From NCBI GenBank assembly GCA_049613795.1, contig JBMZCX010000036.1, positions 1 to 29,090 on the forward strand: DNA of 29,090 nucleotides. The letters are read 5' to 3'. The notes beneath the pieces are model-generated. The model was not told the origin of the DNA. It worked only from the letters and a program-made list of their open reading frames with translations, and did no database searches. The stretch is from Thalassotalea_B sp049613795 (GTDB taxonomy: Bacteria > Pseudomonadota > Gammaproteobacteria > Enterobacterales > Alteromonadaceae). The translations under genes were made by a program, and so were the position numbers. Below, in pieces: positions 17,237-24,468 of this stretch (within the stretch, counting starts at the first letter, position 1; each line of letters begins with the position of its first letter).

Positions 17237-17265
17237 ACTTTAAACACTTAACGGGTAAAGGTCAA
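17237..17265 (-). promoter_or_regulatory. gltB: Candidate gltBD promoter
   Basis: On the minus strand, -35 TTGACC (17260-17265) and -10 TAAAGT (17237-17242) are separated by 17 bases, placing transcription start near 17230 and giving a leader of about 97 bases. A short inverted repeat AGAGG-AA-CCTCT (17225-17236) adjoins the -10 and could be a binding site. A second TATAAT-like box further upstream lacks a matching -35. Confidence 0.45.
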
Positions 17266-17562
17266 TCAAAATAGAGCTTTTGCTCGTAATAAAATTACAT
17301 AATTATAACTCGTTGTTTTTAGTCTTTTTTATTGTATTTCTCGATTTTTTTATAAATTAAAGCTGTTTTTATACAACATGTGTTATTGTTATTTGCTATT
17401 TTTTTAATTACAAAAAATAAATGTGTAATTTAACTACATTATGGTTTTCTCTTTAGATAAAAATGTTTTATTCAATAAATATTCACTTTTTAGGCTTTGC
17501 TTGTATAGACAGGTAGGTGCGGAAGGGAGATAAAAATAGGAGTATTGTATTGTTTAATAGGC
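17266..17562. other. AT-rich non-coding stretch between gltB promoter and folE2 terminator
   Basis: About 300 bases of very AT-rich DNA with no supportable gene. It may carry upstream regulatory sites for gltBD (in E. coli Lrp, IHF and ArgR act there), but I cannot assign any with confidence. One imperfect ArgR-like box is at 17471-17486. Confidence 0.5.
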
Positions 17563-17594
17563 AAAACAAAAAAGCCAATGCAAGGCATTGGCTT
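17563..17594 (-). terminator. Rho-independent terminator of folE2
   Basis: A perfect 10-bp stem (AAGCCAATGC at 17572-17581 with GCATTGGCTT at 17585-17594) and a three-base loop, followed on the minus strand by six T. It lies 28 bases beyond the folE2 stop. Confidence 0.88.
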
Positions 17595-17622
17595 AAAATA
17601 AAAATGTTAGATAAAGATGAGC

Positions 17623-18549
17623 TTAAGGTTGATAACCACCAACAATGCCCTTTGTAGTAACACTTACGGCGTCGTGCGCATGCAACGATTCAAGGTGATT
17701 TATTTTTAGCCAAAAATCATCGTAGTCTGTATTGGTTAACATAATATGTTGCAATCGACGTGCGGCATCTTCACAGAACATTAAGTTTTGTCCGTTCAGG
17801 CGAGCAAACTCTTGCTCATCTTCTCTTTTTACAGCGGCTTGTACTGGCGTTTTTAATGCGCCTTCAATGGCGTTAACAATATCGGTGATCGGCAATTCTT
17901 GAATGTTTTCACCGAGCTTTACTTTCACTTCAGCAACAGAACGTTGGCTGTGTGGGGTAGCCACTATGCCGTCTGTTGTGCCTAACCAGTCGTGTACATC
18001 GTTAAGATTCACGGCGTCTGCATTGGTAAAGTTTTCTTTAAACGCACGTTGTATTAATTGGCGAGCAAGTGCTGCAGAGCAAGGACATGTTGATGAATAG
18101 CGAACATCTACTTTAAGCTCAATGGTAAGTACGCCTCGATTAAGTCGTCCAGTTAAGGTGACAGGATAAGCTTTCCAGCCTTGCTTGCCGCTGATTAATG
18201 ACTTTCTACGTAAATGGTAGTCAAATTTAAATTCAACTTTAGCGTTATCACTTAAGTCGTGATGAGAGCTAATAAAGCCATTAAGTAATGTCACTAAGCT
18301 TTGGTAATTAAGCACACCATTGTTTGAAAGCTCATCAAGTAATAAATAAAGGCGAGACATATGTATGCCTTTTGCTTGTGGCTCTTTTAGGTTAACAAAT
18401 GCATCAACAAATGCTGAAACCATACGTTCTGATTCGCCTTTTGAAGCAAGCATAATTGGCATTTCTATGTTGCTCATGCCTACCCAATCTAAAGTACCTT
18501 CAGTTTGTGCTGTAGTATGATTAGCGATATCTGGCATTGCTGTTGACAT
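17623..18549 (-). CDS. folE2: GTP cyclohydrolase I type IB
   Basis: A 308-residue FolE2 (COG1469) enzyme that converts GTP to 7,8-dihydroneopterin triphosphate, the first step of tetrahydrofolate (and queuosine precursor) synthesis. The conserved STCPCSAALARQ segment carries Cys155 and Cys157, one of which would be the metal ligand equivalent to the essential Cys of the Neisseria enzyme; DWVGMSNIEMPI near the N-terminus and the NGQNLMFCEDAARRLQ stretch are also family signatures. Unlike FolE, FolE2 can use metals other than zinc and is often Zur-regulated, but I see no convincing Zur box upstream. The ATG has GGAG six bases upstream. It stands alone, with its own terminator. Confidence 0.93.
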   Translation of the reverse strand: MSTAMPDIANHTTAQTEGTLDWVGMSNIEMPIMLASKGESERMVSAFVDAFVNLKEPQAKGIHMSRLYLLLDELSNNGVLNYQSLVTLLNGFISSHHDLSDNAKVEFKFDYHLRRKSLISGKQGWKAYPVTLTGRLNRGVLTIELKVDVRYSSTCPCSAALARQLIQRAFKENFTNADAVNLNDVHDWLGTTDGIVATPHSQRSVAEVKVKLGENIQELPITDIVNAIEGALKTPVQAAVKREDEQEFARLNGQNLMFCEDAARRLQHIMLTNTDYDDFWLKINHLESLHAHDAVSVTTKGIVGGYQP

Positions 18550-18862
18550 TATTACTCCGCGAGTTAGCTAAAATATGCAGCCTTATAGGTGCATTATTAC
18601 GTTTGTAGGCTAACTAATATTTAATTAATTACTGATATGAACGGGAAAGTGAATAATTCTTTCCTACTCAATGATAATTCTCTATTTTTAAGGGCGTGTA
18701 TTTTGAATGAAAAGCACCCGAAAATCAATATATGTAAGTCACCGAGTGATAGTAAATATTTTGCTGTTTTTGATATTGTTTAATGACATTCATACGAACC
18801 TTGCTAGAATGCCACACTTATTTAGTAAATTATCCAATTTATTGGTTAAAGAGGATGCTGTA
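18550..18862. other. folE2-hptA divergent intergenic region
   Basis: Holds the folE2 ribosome site (GGAG near 18555) and the hptA promoter (18783-18810). A GTTAGC/GCTAAC inverted pair spaced by about 40 bases flanks the likely folE2 promoter area. The frame of hptA is open upstream to 18707, but that part precedes the promoter and is probably not translated. Confidence 0.5.
18783..18810 (+). promoter_or_regulatory. hptA: Candidate hptA promoter with extended -10
   Basis: -35 ATGACA (18783-18788), 16-base spacer, -10 TAGAAT (18805-18810) preceded by TGC, forming an extended -10. Transcription would begin near 18817, which supports the internal ATG at 18863 as the real start of hptA. Confidence 0.55.
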
Positions 18863-19210
18863 ATGAGTGAAGATGAGCAGTTAAATATTACATTATTACA
18901 AAGCTATCTTGATAGTTTAAACGTGGCAATTATTGATAAGATGCTAACGTTATATCAGCAGCAATCCGTGGCATATTTTAATGAAATTGTTCAAGCTATT
19001 GAGCAGCAATCTCAAGAATGTTGGCAAGAGTCATGTCATAAATTGAAAGGTGCCTCTGCTAGTACAGGTCTGTTAAAAGTTCATCAAGCACTCGTTGTAC
19101 TAGAAAAGTCAACGATTGCGTGGCAGCAAAAAGCCAAAGAAGTGAGCGAGTTAGTGTCGATAAATGAAAAAGCAATGGCAGCATTTAAGCAGTGGCTAGC
19201 TAACGCTTAG
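18863..19210 (+). CDS. hptA: Hpt-domain phosphotransfer protein, HptA-like
   Basis: A 115-residue single-domain histidine phosphotransfer protein, a four-helix bundle with the phospho-accepting His59 in CHKLKGASASTGL. It lies tail-to-tail with arcA. In Shewanella, where the ArcB-type kinase lacks its own Hpt domain, a free HptA passes phosphate to ArcA; the same role is inferred here from position and size. The frame extends upstream to 18707 with a hydrophobic stretch, but the good promoter at 18783-18810 and GAGG eight bases before ATG 18863 argue for the shorter form, and Hpt proteins are normally soluble. The partner kinase is not certain from this window. Confidence 0.8.
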   Translation: MSEDEQLNITLLQSYLDSLNVAIIDKMLTLYQQQSVAYFNEIVQAIEQQSQECWQESCHKLKGASASTGLLKVHQALVVLEKSTIAWQQKAKEVSELVSINEKAMAAFKQWLANA

Positions 19211-19240
19211 CTAATTTTTGATAGTTCTTACTTCAAGCAT

Positions 19241-19276
19241 AAAAAAAGCGCCATAAAAATAACGGCGCTTTTCTTT
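19241..19276. terminator. Bidirectional terminator between hptA and arcA
   Basis: A 9-bp stem AAAAGCGCC (19244-19252) with GGCGCTTTT (19264-19272) and an 11-base loop. T-rich tracts follow on both strands (CTTT on plus, seven T in total on minus), so it can end both convergent genes. Confidence 0.88.
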
Positions 19277-19298
19277 ATCACACAATATTGTAATTTGC

Positions 19299-20003
19299 TT
19301 ATTCTTCTACTGTGCCAACAAAGCGGTAACCTTCCCCATGAATGGTATTTATTAGCTCAGGTGAGCCTTCTACCGATTCAAAATGCTTACGTAAACGGCG
19401 AATAGTTACGTCAACAGTTCGATCGTTAGAGCGTAAGTCTCTACCTGTCATTTCTTTAATCAGCTGCTGTCGCGTAATAATTTGTCCAGTATTGGCAATT
19501 AATAAACGTAAAGCGCGATATTCACCTCTAGGTATAGAGATGGTTTCGCCTGCTGGAGATGTCATTTTCCGAGAGTTTCCGTCTAAAACCCATTGATTAA
19601 ACTTAACAATAGCATCGTCTTTATCGTCAGAGGCGTGATGTATTCTATTCAGAATATTTCGAGCACGTATGGTTAATTCTCTTGGGTTGAATGGCTTTGT
19701 TAAATAGTCATCAGCACCAATTTCTAAGCCGAGTATTTTATCTATATCACTATCTCGCCCTGTTAAGAAAATTAAGCCGAGATCATTGTTTTTAGTTAAC
19801 TCACGGGCGAGCAGTAATCCATTTTTCCCCGGTAAGTTGATGTCCATAATAACAAGGCTAATTGCATTTTTTTGCAATTGTTGATCCATGCTAGCCCCAT
19901 CGATTGCTTCAGAAACATCATAGCCTTCAGCTTCAAATAAATTGCGAAGATTAAAGCGTGTTACATCTTCGTCTTCTACTATTAATATGTGAGGTTTGTG
20001 CAT
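19299..20003 (-). CDS. arcA: Response regulator ArcA
   Basis: A 234-residue OmpR/PhoB-family regulator of aerobic/anaerobic respiration. The receiver has the acidic pair at 10-12, phospho-acceptor Asp54 in VIMDINLPGKNGLLLAREL, a conserved Thr in FLTGRD and Lys in TKPFNPRELT. The C-terminal winged helix contains NDRTVDVTIRRLRKHFES and ends IHGEGYRFVG. The DINLPGKNGLLLAREL, KILGLEIGADDY and TKPFNPRELTIRARN stretches match E. coli ArcA almost exactly, so orthology is firm. Signal input would normally be ArcB; here a separate Hpt protein is encoded convergently. Own promoter at 20048-20076. Confidence 0.95.
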   Translation of the reverse strand: MHKPHILIVEDEDVTRFNLRNLFEAEGYDVSEAIDGASMDQQLQKNAISLVIMDINLPGKNGLLLARELTKNNDLGLIFLTGRDSDIDKILGLEIGADDYLTKPFNPRELTIRARNILNRIHHASDDKDDAIVKFNQWVLDGNSRKMTSPAGETISIPRGEYRALRLLIANTGQIITRQQLIKEMTGRDLRSNDRTVDVTIRRLRKHFESVEGSPELINTIHGEGYRFVGTVEE

Positions 20004-20047
20004 GTTTTGTCTATCCGATTGACTTATTATTATTTTATAATTATTGG

Positions 20048-20076
20048 ATTATAAAAGCGTTATTATTTGTTTACAA
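20048..20076 (-). promoter_or_regulatory. arcA: arcA promoter
   Basis: On the minus strand, -35 TTGTAA (20071-20076), 17-base spacer and a perfect -10 TATAAT (20048-20053). The leader would be about 38 bases. This makes arcA independent of the upstream histidine kinase gene on the same strand. Confidence 0.65.
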
Positions 20077-20161
20077 ATTTTTATGCAAATTACTGTGTTT
20101 ATTAAAATTTAATTGAGCTTAGGCATTAAATCAAAAAAACTATTAAGAGTAAAATATAGCG

Positions 20162-21829
20162 CTAGGCATAATGGTTGCCTGCATTTAAAGGGAACGATAT
20201 TATAAATTGTGTTCCTTCATTTTTTTCACTTTCTATAGTGATACTGCCGTCTAACGCTTGTGTTATCAGGTTGTACACTAAATGTAAGCCTAACCCACTA
20301 CCGCCCGACCCCCGTTTTGTGGTGATAAAGGGCTCAAATATTTTATTTCGGATGGTTTGGTCTATACCATTGCCGTTATCTTTAAATAAAATGTTCATTT
20401 CATCATTGTCTTTAGTAACAGCGATAGAAATAGTACCACTTTCTTTGCCGTCAAAGGCATGTAAAATGGCATTTAAAATTAAATTAATCAATATTTGGTT
20501 AATGGGGCCAGGTTTACTCCAAACGGTTAAATCTTCAGGGCAATCAACTTCTACGTTATAAGGCGTAACTCTAATTTGCGGTGCAAGCGTTAACAGAACC
20601 TCGTTAATTAATTGACTCATGCTAAACTGTCGAATGTCTTCACTACTTTGGTCAACAGCAACTTTTTTAAAGCTAGAGATAAGCTCGGCAGCGCGTTTTA
20701 AGTTGCGATAAATAATGCCTACATTTTCTTGACCTTCATTGAAGAAGCGTTTTAATTGACTCGATTTTAATGTTTTGTTGTCAAAGTGTTCTTTCATTTC
20801 AAGTAAGCGATCGGAAAGTAGAGTAGAGGCGGTAACTCCAAGTCCAATTGGTGTATTTACTTCGTGCGCTACACCAGCAACCATATCACCTAATGATGCC
20901 ATTTTACCGCTTTCAACTAGTTGGTCTTGAAATTGATGAAGTTTTTCTAAGGTAGATAAAAGTTCTTGATTTGATTCTTTTAGTGCGGAGGTTCGGTTGA
21001 CTATTTTTGTTTCTAATTCTTGTATACGTTCCTGTCCTTGTTGCTCTGAACGTTGTAATTTCGCATTGTGCTTTTCGGCACGAGAGAGCAAAATATTAAT
21101 GTTTCGGGCAAGCATATCAACTTCTTGATAAGGCATTACTTCAAGTCTAGCGAGATAATTTTTTGTTTTGGCAATGTGCTGAACTTCAGAGGTGAGCGTA
21201 GCCAGTGGTGCCGAAATAACTTGCTCTAAGCGTGTAATAAGTAATAAAAGTGCGCCTAAAACAATAAGAAAAATTACGATTAAAATAATTATTAGCATAT
21301 TGCTTTGCACTAAACCTGAATAGTTATTTAATTGTATGTAAATATGGCCAATTGTTTTATTGTTCTGAATAAGAGGTATAAAGTGTTCAGTGTAATTTTC
21401 AGTAATATTGGGAACGCTTAGTTGTTGTCGTTCTTCACTGGAAAGTTGTCTCACAGGAAATTTATTATCTAAGACTAATGGCTTTTGGTAATGGTAGCTA
21501 AGATAAAAGCTTTCAATTTTAGTTTCTTCATTATAACTATAGATATCAATGAACTTAATTAGCTCTAATGAACTTAAAGGAGTTAATAGGTCGTGCAACT
21601 GTGCTTTTTTTAGTGGAGAGGTGATTTGGTTGTTATCAATATAATTAATACTTAAGTTGGCAATATATTGTGCCCAGTAATTAACATTCATACGTGATTG
21701 TTGTTTACTGTCGTTAATGAAAGCATTACTTAGAAAAAGTGTGGAAAGCACAAATAACGAAAAAACCACGCCAATTATTAAAATTAATAAAGTGCGTCGT
21801 ATTGATCTCACGTTTTTAGCAGAAATCAT
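20162..21829 (-). CDS. Membrane sensor histidine kinase
   Basis: A 555-residue kinase. TM1 is at about 11-33, an extracytoplasmic sensor domain spans about 35-175, TM2 is at about 177-200 and a HAMP-like segment follows to about 255. A glutamine/glutamate-rich coiled coil (about 255-310) leads to the dimerisation domain with phospho-acceptor His322 in GVAHEVNTPIGLG, then HATPase_c with the N box NQILINLILNAILHAF, G1 DNGNGI, and FEPFITTKRGSGGSGLGL. There is no receiver or Hpt domain. The HEVNTPIG form of the H box belongs to a group often lacking a linked regulator. Its nearest regulator is arcA 158 bases downstream, but arcA has its own promoter, so pairing with ArcA/HptA is possible but unproven. 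Ligand unknown. Confidence 0.88.
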   Translation of the reverse strand: MISAKNVRSIRRTLLILIIGVVFSLFVLSTLFLSNAFINDSKQQSRMNVNYWAQYIANLSINYIDNNQITSPLKKAQLHDLLTPLSSLELIKFIDIYSYNEETKIESFYLSYHYQKPLVLDNKFPVRQLSSEERQQLSVPNITENYTEHFIPLIQNNKTIGHIYIQLNNYSGLVQSNMLIIILIVIFLIVLGALLLLITRLEQVISAPLATLTSEVQHIAKTKNYLARLEVMPYQEVDMLARNINILLSRAEKHNAKLQRSEQQGQERIQELETKIVNRTSALKESNQELLSTLEKLHQFQDQLVESGKMASLGDMVAGVAHEVNTPIGLGVTASTLLSDRLLEMKEHFDNKTLKSSQLKRFFNEGQENVGIIYRNLKRAAELISSFKKVAVDQSSEDIRQFSMSQLINEVLLTLAPQIRVTPYNVEVDCPEDLTVWSKPGPINQILINLILNAILHAFDGKESGTISIAVTKDNDEMNILFKDNGNGIDQTIRNKIFEPFITTKRGSGGSGLGLHLVYNLITQALDGSITIESEKNEGTQFIISFPLNAGNHYA

Positions 21830-21952
21830 GCTTTAGTAGCTACCATTGATTAAATATTGCCTCTATTGATAATTGTAGATATTTTGAAATATTGCAACAA
21901 ATGATTTAAATAATATTAACTTAGCTAGTTTTTAGCGTATTAAATATAGATA

Positions 21953-22990
21953 TTATTTGCTTGCATAATAAATAGCAAAGCCTTTTTGTTGAGTTAATTT
22001 TGTCGCGCTAGTAAAGCTTTTTTCCATAATGGGTAAATATTGTAAAAAACTATTCGCGACAATAGCTAATGAACCTTTATGGGTAATATGCCGACTTATG
22101 CCATTAAGAAAACTTTCTGTTGCTTGGTAATGTGTTTTTATTCCCTGATGAAACGGAGGGTTGGAAATTACATATTGATATTTTTGGGTGATGTTACTTA
22201 AACTGTCGGTTGGGAAAACATCGCCACTTAACTGATTTATCGACAACGTTTCTTTTGCTGACGCTAAAGCAAGTGCGCTAACATCGGTCAGCGCTAAGGT
22301 TATTTCTGTATTGTTTTTTCCAATAAATGCGGCAATAACGCCTGCGCCACAACCAAAGTCGAGCAAGCTGCCTGATGAGTAGTTGGGTAAATTTTCTAAT
22401 AATACTTTGGTGCCCACATCAAGCTTGGCTTGGCTGAAAACGCCAGGTAACGCGGCGACTTTAATGCGTTGCTGATTAATTTCAACGGTGTAAAAGTCAA
22501 ACCAATCATTAATATTAAAGGGTTTACTTTGCGGCTTTAAATCAACATCAAATAGTATGCAATGTCTTGCTGAATCTACTTTGTCGCAATAACTCAATAG
22601 TGCTTTACTCATTTTGGCAAGTGACTTAATTCCGCCATTATTTTCCCCAACAATAAGTATTTTTACCGTTGCAGTAAGTGCATTGGCTAGCATGGCTAAG
22701 GTAAGTGATAGTTCTTTTTTGCTTTTAGGGAAGTGAATAATGACTAAGTCATGCTTTATGTCGCTTTCATAGTGACTAGAAAATACGGCATTATGTGACA
22801 ATTTTGCTATTTTTTTATGTGCTAAATGATTGGCATAATTACTATCAAAAAAGGTTAGTGAACACTTAGGGTTTTGCGTAAGAATTTCATTCGCAAAATT
22901 ATCGTCAGGCATATTGATTAGCAGGGGGGTTGTGGCAATTAATAAATCTTGGTTACGCATCAGTAGTTGACTGATATTAGTTAATGACAT
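21953..22990 (-). CDS. rsmC: 16S rRNA (guanine(1207)-N(2))-methyltransferase
   Basis: A 345-residue enzyme that methylates G1207 of 16S rRNA in the small subunit using S-adenosylmethionine. The N-terminal half is the degenerate methyltransferase-like domain typical of RsmC; the C-terminal half has the SAM motif LLDFGCGAGVIAAFIG (about residue 210) and the catalytic NPPFHQG (about residue 280), as in E. coli RsmC (343 residues). It is monocistronic, with a promoter candidate at 23035-23063. Confidence 0.93.
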   Translation of the reverse strand: MSLTNISQLLMRNQDLLIATTPLLINMPDDNFANEILTQNPKCSLTFFDSNYANHLAHKKIAKLSHNAVFSSHYESDIKHDLVIIHFPKSKKELSLTLAMLANALTATVKILIVGENNGGIKSLAKMSKALLSYCDKVDSARHCILFDVDLKPQSKPFNINDWFDFYTVEINQQRIKVAALPGVFSQAKLDVGTKVLLENLPNYSSGSLLDFGCGAGVIAAFIGKNNTEITLALTDVSALALASAKETLSINQLSGDVFPTDSLSNITQKYQYVISNPPFHQGIKTHYQATESFLNGISRHITHKGSLAIVANSFLQYLPIMEKSFTSATKLTQQKGFAIYYASK

Positions 22991-23034
22991 GAAAAATCCG
23001 CTGCTAAAGTTAAAGTAAGTTGTTTCTATTTCGT

Positions 23035-23063
23035 ATTGTACGTTATTAGTTGTCTGTGACCAA
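23035..23063 (-). promoter_or_regulatory. rsmC: Candidate rsmC promoter
   Basis: Minus-strand -35 TTGGTC (23058-23063), 17-base spacer, -10 TACAAT (23035-23040), placing the start about 40 bases before the rsmC ATG. Confidence 0.5.
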
Positions 23064-23151
23064 GAACGACAAAGGCTATGCCATTAAAATTAGCTCGGCC
23101 CGTTATGTTATCACTTAGTAATAATTGTTCTAAATACCAAACGAATCTGTA

Positions 23152-23181
23152 TTGACCCAATGATTTAAAAAATGGTGTAAT
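23152..23181 (+). promoter_or_regulatory. Candidate promoter of the lysine riboswitch operon
   Basis: -35 TTGACC (23152-23157), 18-base spacer, -10 TGTAAT (23176-23181). Transcription would start near 23188, about 40 bases before the riboswitch P1 stem. The stretch between this and the rsmC promoter shows no gene. Confidence 0.45.
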
Positions 23182-23230
23182 AGCGCGTCCTTTATTGTTG
23201 CTGTAGTTTTAATTCCTACGGTAATAAAAG

Positions 23231-23427
23231 GGCCAGAAGAGGTGCGTTAATCAGGTAGCTATTATGAAGAGATCAAACTCTGGTGATTAATAGTGAGGGG
23301 ATAGAAGTAAACTAAGTAAATACTTAGTTTACGCAACGCCGAGGCAAGTGCAATTTTGATACTGCATTTGTCGGTTGTTCAGGTTGAATCCTGACAACTG
23401 TCACCTATGGGTGGAGAGCTTCTGGCC
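23231..23427 (+). ncRNA. Lysine riboswitch (L box) aptamer
   Basis: A complete lysine-sensing aptamer with all five helices. P1 is a perfect 9-bp pairing of GGCCAGAAG (23231-23239) with CTTCTGGCC (23419-23427). Conserved core elements appear in order: AGAGGTGCG (23238-23246), GAGGGGA (23295-23301), CGCCGAGG (23337-23344), CTGTCA (23398-23403) and GGAGAGCT (23413-23420). P3 is a perfect 10-bp hairpin (GTAAACTAAG 23307-23316 with CTTAGTTTAC 23323-23332); P2, P4 and P5 also pair (for example CAGG/CCTG in P5). Lysine binding is expected to shut down the downstream operon. Confidence 0.93.
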
Positions 23428-23709
23428 TTTGTTAACACTCGGCTATTCATGCTTGAGTTGTGCAAATGCCTATAAGTTCTCCGAACTAAATGAGTTCGAG
23501 AGTAATGAATCAGCAAGATCAATCACATTCGATATTTAATATATTTACCTCGATATTTAATCGCTTTAACTGCGTTAAAAATCTGTTGGTTTGTGTTTGC
23601 TGTTATCCAAATCTACTTAATTCTCCCCATAAAACTCGCAATTAATAAATTATTTTAAATACAGTAATGGCTGAAATTCGGCCATAGATAGCATCGGAGT
23701 TTAGTAGTA
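23428..23709 (+). promoter_or_regulatory. Long leader/expression platform of the lysine riboswitch
   Basis: About 280 bases separate aptamer and first gene. Hairpins present: CGAACT/AGTTCG near 23476-23503, TTTAAC/GTTAAA at 23565-23579, and ATGGCTG/CGGCCAT at 23667-23685 just before the GGAG ribosome site (23696-23699). None is followed by a T run, so an ordinary intrinsic terminator is not evident; translational or Rho-dependent control is possible. An 11-base direct repeat CGATATTTAAT occurs at 23530-23540 and 23551-23561. Confidence 0.5.
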
Positions 23710-24459
23710 ATGAATTGGCAAGAAACGTTAGACCAGTTAGAAGCGGGTACTATTCGCGCAGCAAATCAAGATGAAAACGGTAATTGGCAGGCTAACGTTG
23801 AAGTGAAGCAAGCAATTTTAGCGGCATTTAAAGCGGGTGAAAACCAAGAGTTTGAAGGCATATATCAAGGTTTTGTTGATAAACACAACTTGCCAGCACG
23901 TGAATTTACACGTGACGACAATGTACGTTTAGTACCTGGCGGCTCTTCAGTTCGCCGTGGCGCTCATGTGGCGAGTGGCGTAATTATAATGCCTCCTGCG
24001 TATATTAATGTAGGCGCTTTTGTTGAAAGCGGCACTATGGTTGATAGCCATGCATTAATAGGCTCTTGCGCGCAAATAGGTAAAAATGTACATGTTTCTG
24101 CAGCGGTTCAAATTGGCGGTGTATTAGAGCCCATTGGTGCTAGCCCAGTAATTGTTGAAGACGGTGCTTTTTTAAGTGCAGGTGTTGTAATTGTTGAAGG
24201 CATTGTTGTTAAAAAAGGTGCAGTATTAGCGCCGGGCGTATTTTTGTCAGCATCGGTACCTGTTTACGATTGTGTTAATCAAGTGATGTTAGAAAAAGGT
24301 GCAGATATTCCTGAGCGTGCAGTAGTTGTTCCTGGCACGCGTCCTGTTGCAGGCGAATGGGCGGCAGAGCAAGGACTAAACATGGCGTGTGCATTAATAG
24401 TTAAGTATCGTGATGAAAAAAGCGATGCGTCATTAACACTAGAATCATTACTTCGTTAA
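23710..24459 (+). CDS. dapD: DapD-like tetrahydrodipicolinate N-succinyltransferase
   Basis: A 249-residue acyltransferase with left-handed beta-helix hexapeptide repeats in the centre (YINVGAFVESGTMVDSHALIGSCAQIGKNVHVSAAVQIGG), matching DapD, which transfers succinyl from succinyl-CoA to tetrahydrodipicolinate in the diaminopimelate/lysine pathway. GTMVDSHALIGSCAQIGKNVH and GGVLEPIGASPVIVED are close to E. coli DapD. It is about 25 residues shorter, mostly from a reduced N-terminal domain, and its C-terminus differs (ACALIVKY then a short tail), so it may be a second, divergent DapD rather than the housekeeping copy. First gene after the lysine riboswitch; the next gene begins nine bases after its stop. 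Acyl donor (succinyl or acetyl) is not proven by sequence alone. Confidence 0.82.
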   Translation: MNWQETLDQLEAGTIRAANQDENGNWQANVEVKQAILAAFKAGENQEFEGIYQGFVDKHNLPAREFTRDDNVRLVPGGSSVRRGAHVASGVIIMPPAYINVGAFVESGTMVDSHALIGSCAQIGKNVHVSAAVQIGGVLEPIGASPVIVEDGAFLSAGVVIVEGIVVKKGAVLAPGVFLSASVPVYDCVNQVMLEKGADIPERAVVVPGTRPVAGEWAAEQGLNMACALIVKYRDEKSDASLTLESLLR

Positions 24460-24468
24460 AGGTTAATT

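Noticed and set aside
17471..17486. ArgR-like box (TTCAATAAATATTCAC) upstream of gltB
   Set aside because: Only one imperfect copy in very AT-rich DNA, more than 200 bases above the predicted promoter; chance is a sufficient explanation.
18550..18706. Zur box upstream of folE2
   Set aside because: FolE2 genes are often zinc-regulated, so I looked for the AT-rich Zur palindrome, but no adequate match is present.
18707..18862. N-terminal extension of the Hpt protein with a hydrophobic segment
   Set aside because: A good extended -10 promoter lies inside it (18783-18810), the internal ATG at 18863 has a ribosome site, and Hpt proteins are normally short and soluble.
22991..23150. Possible upstream extension of rsmC
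   Set aside because: The frame stays open for about 33 codons upstream but contains no ATG start, and a good rsmC promoter (23035-23063) lies within it.
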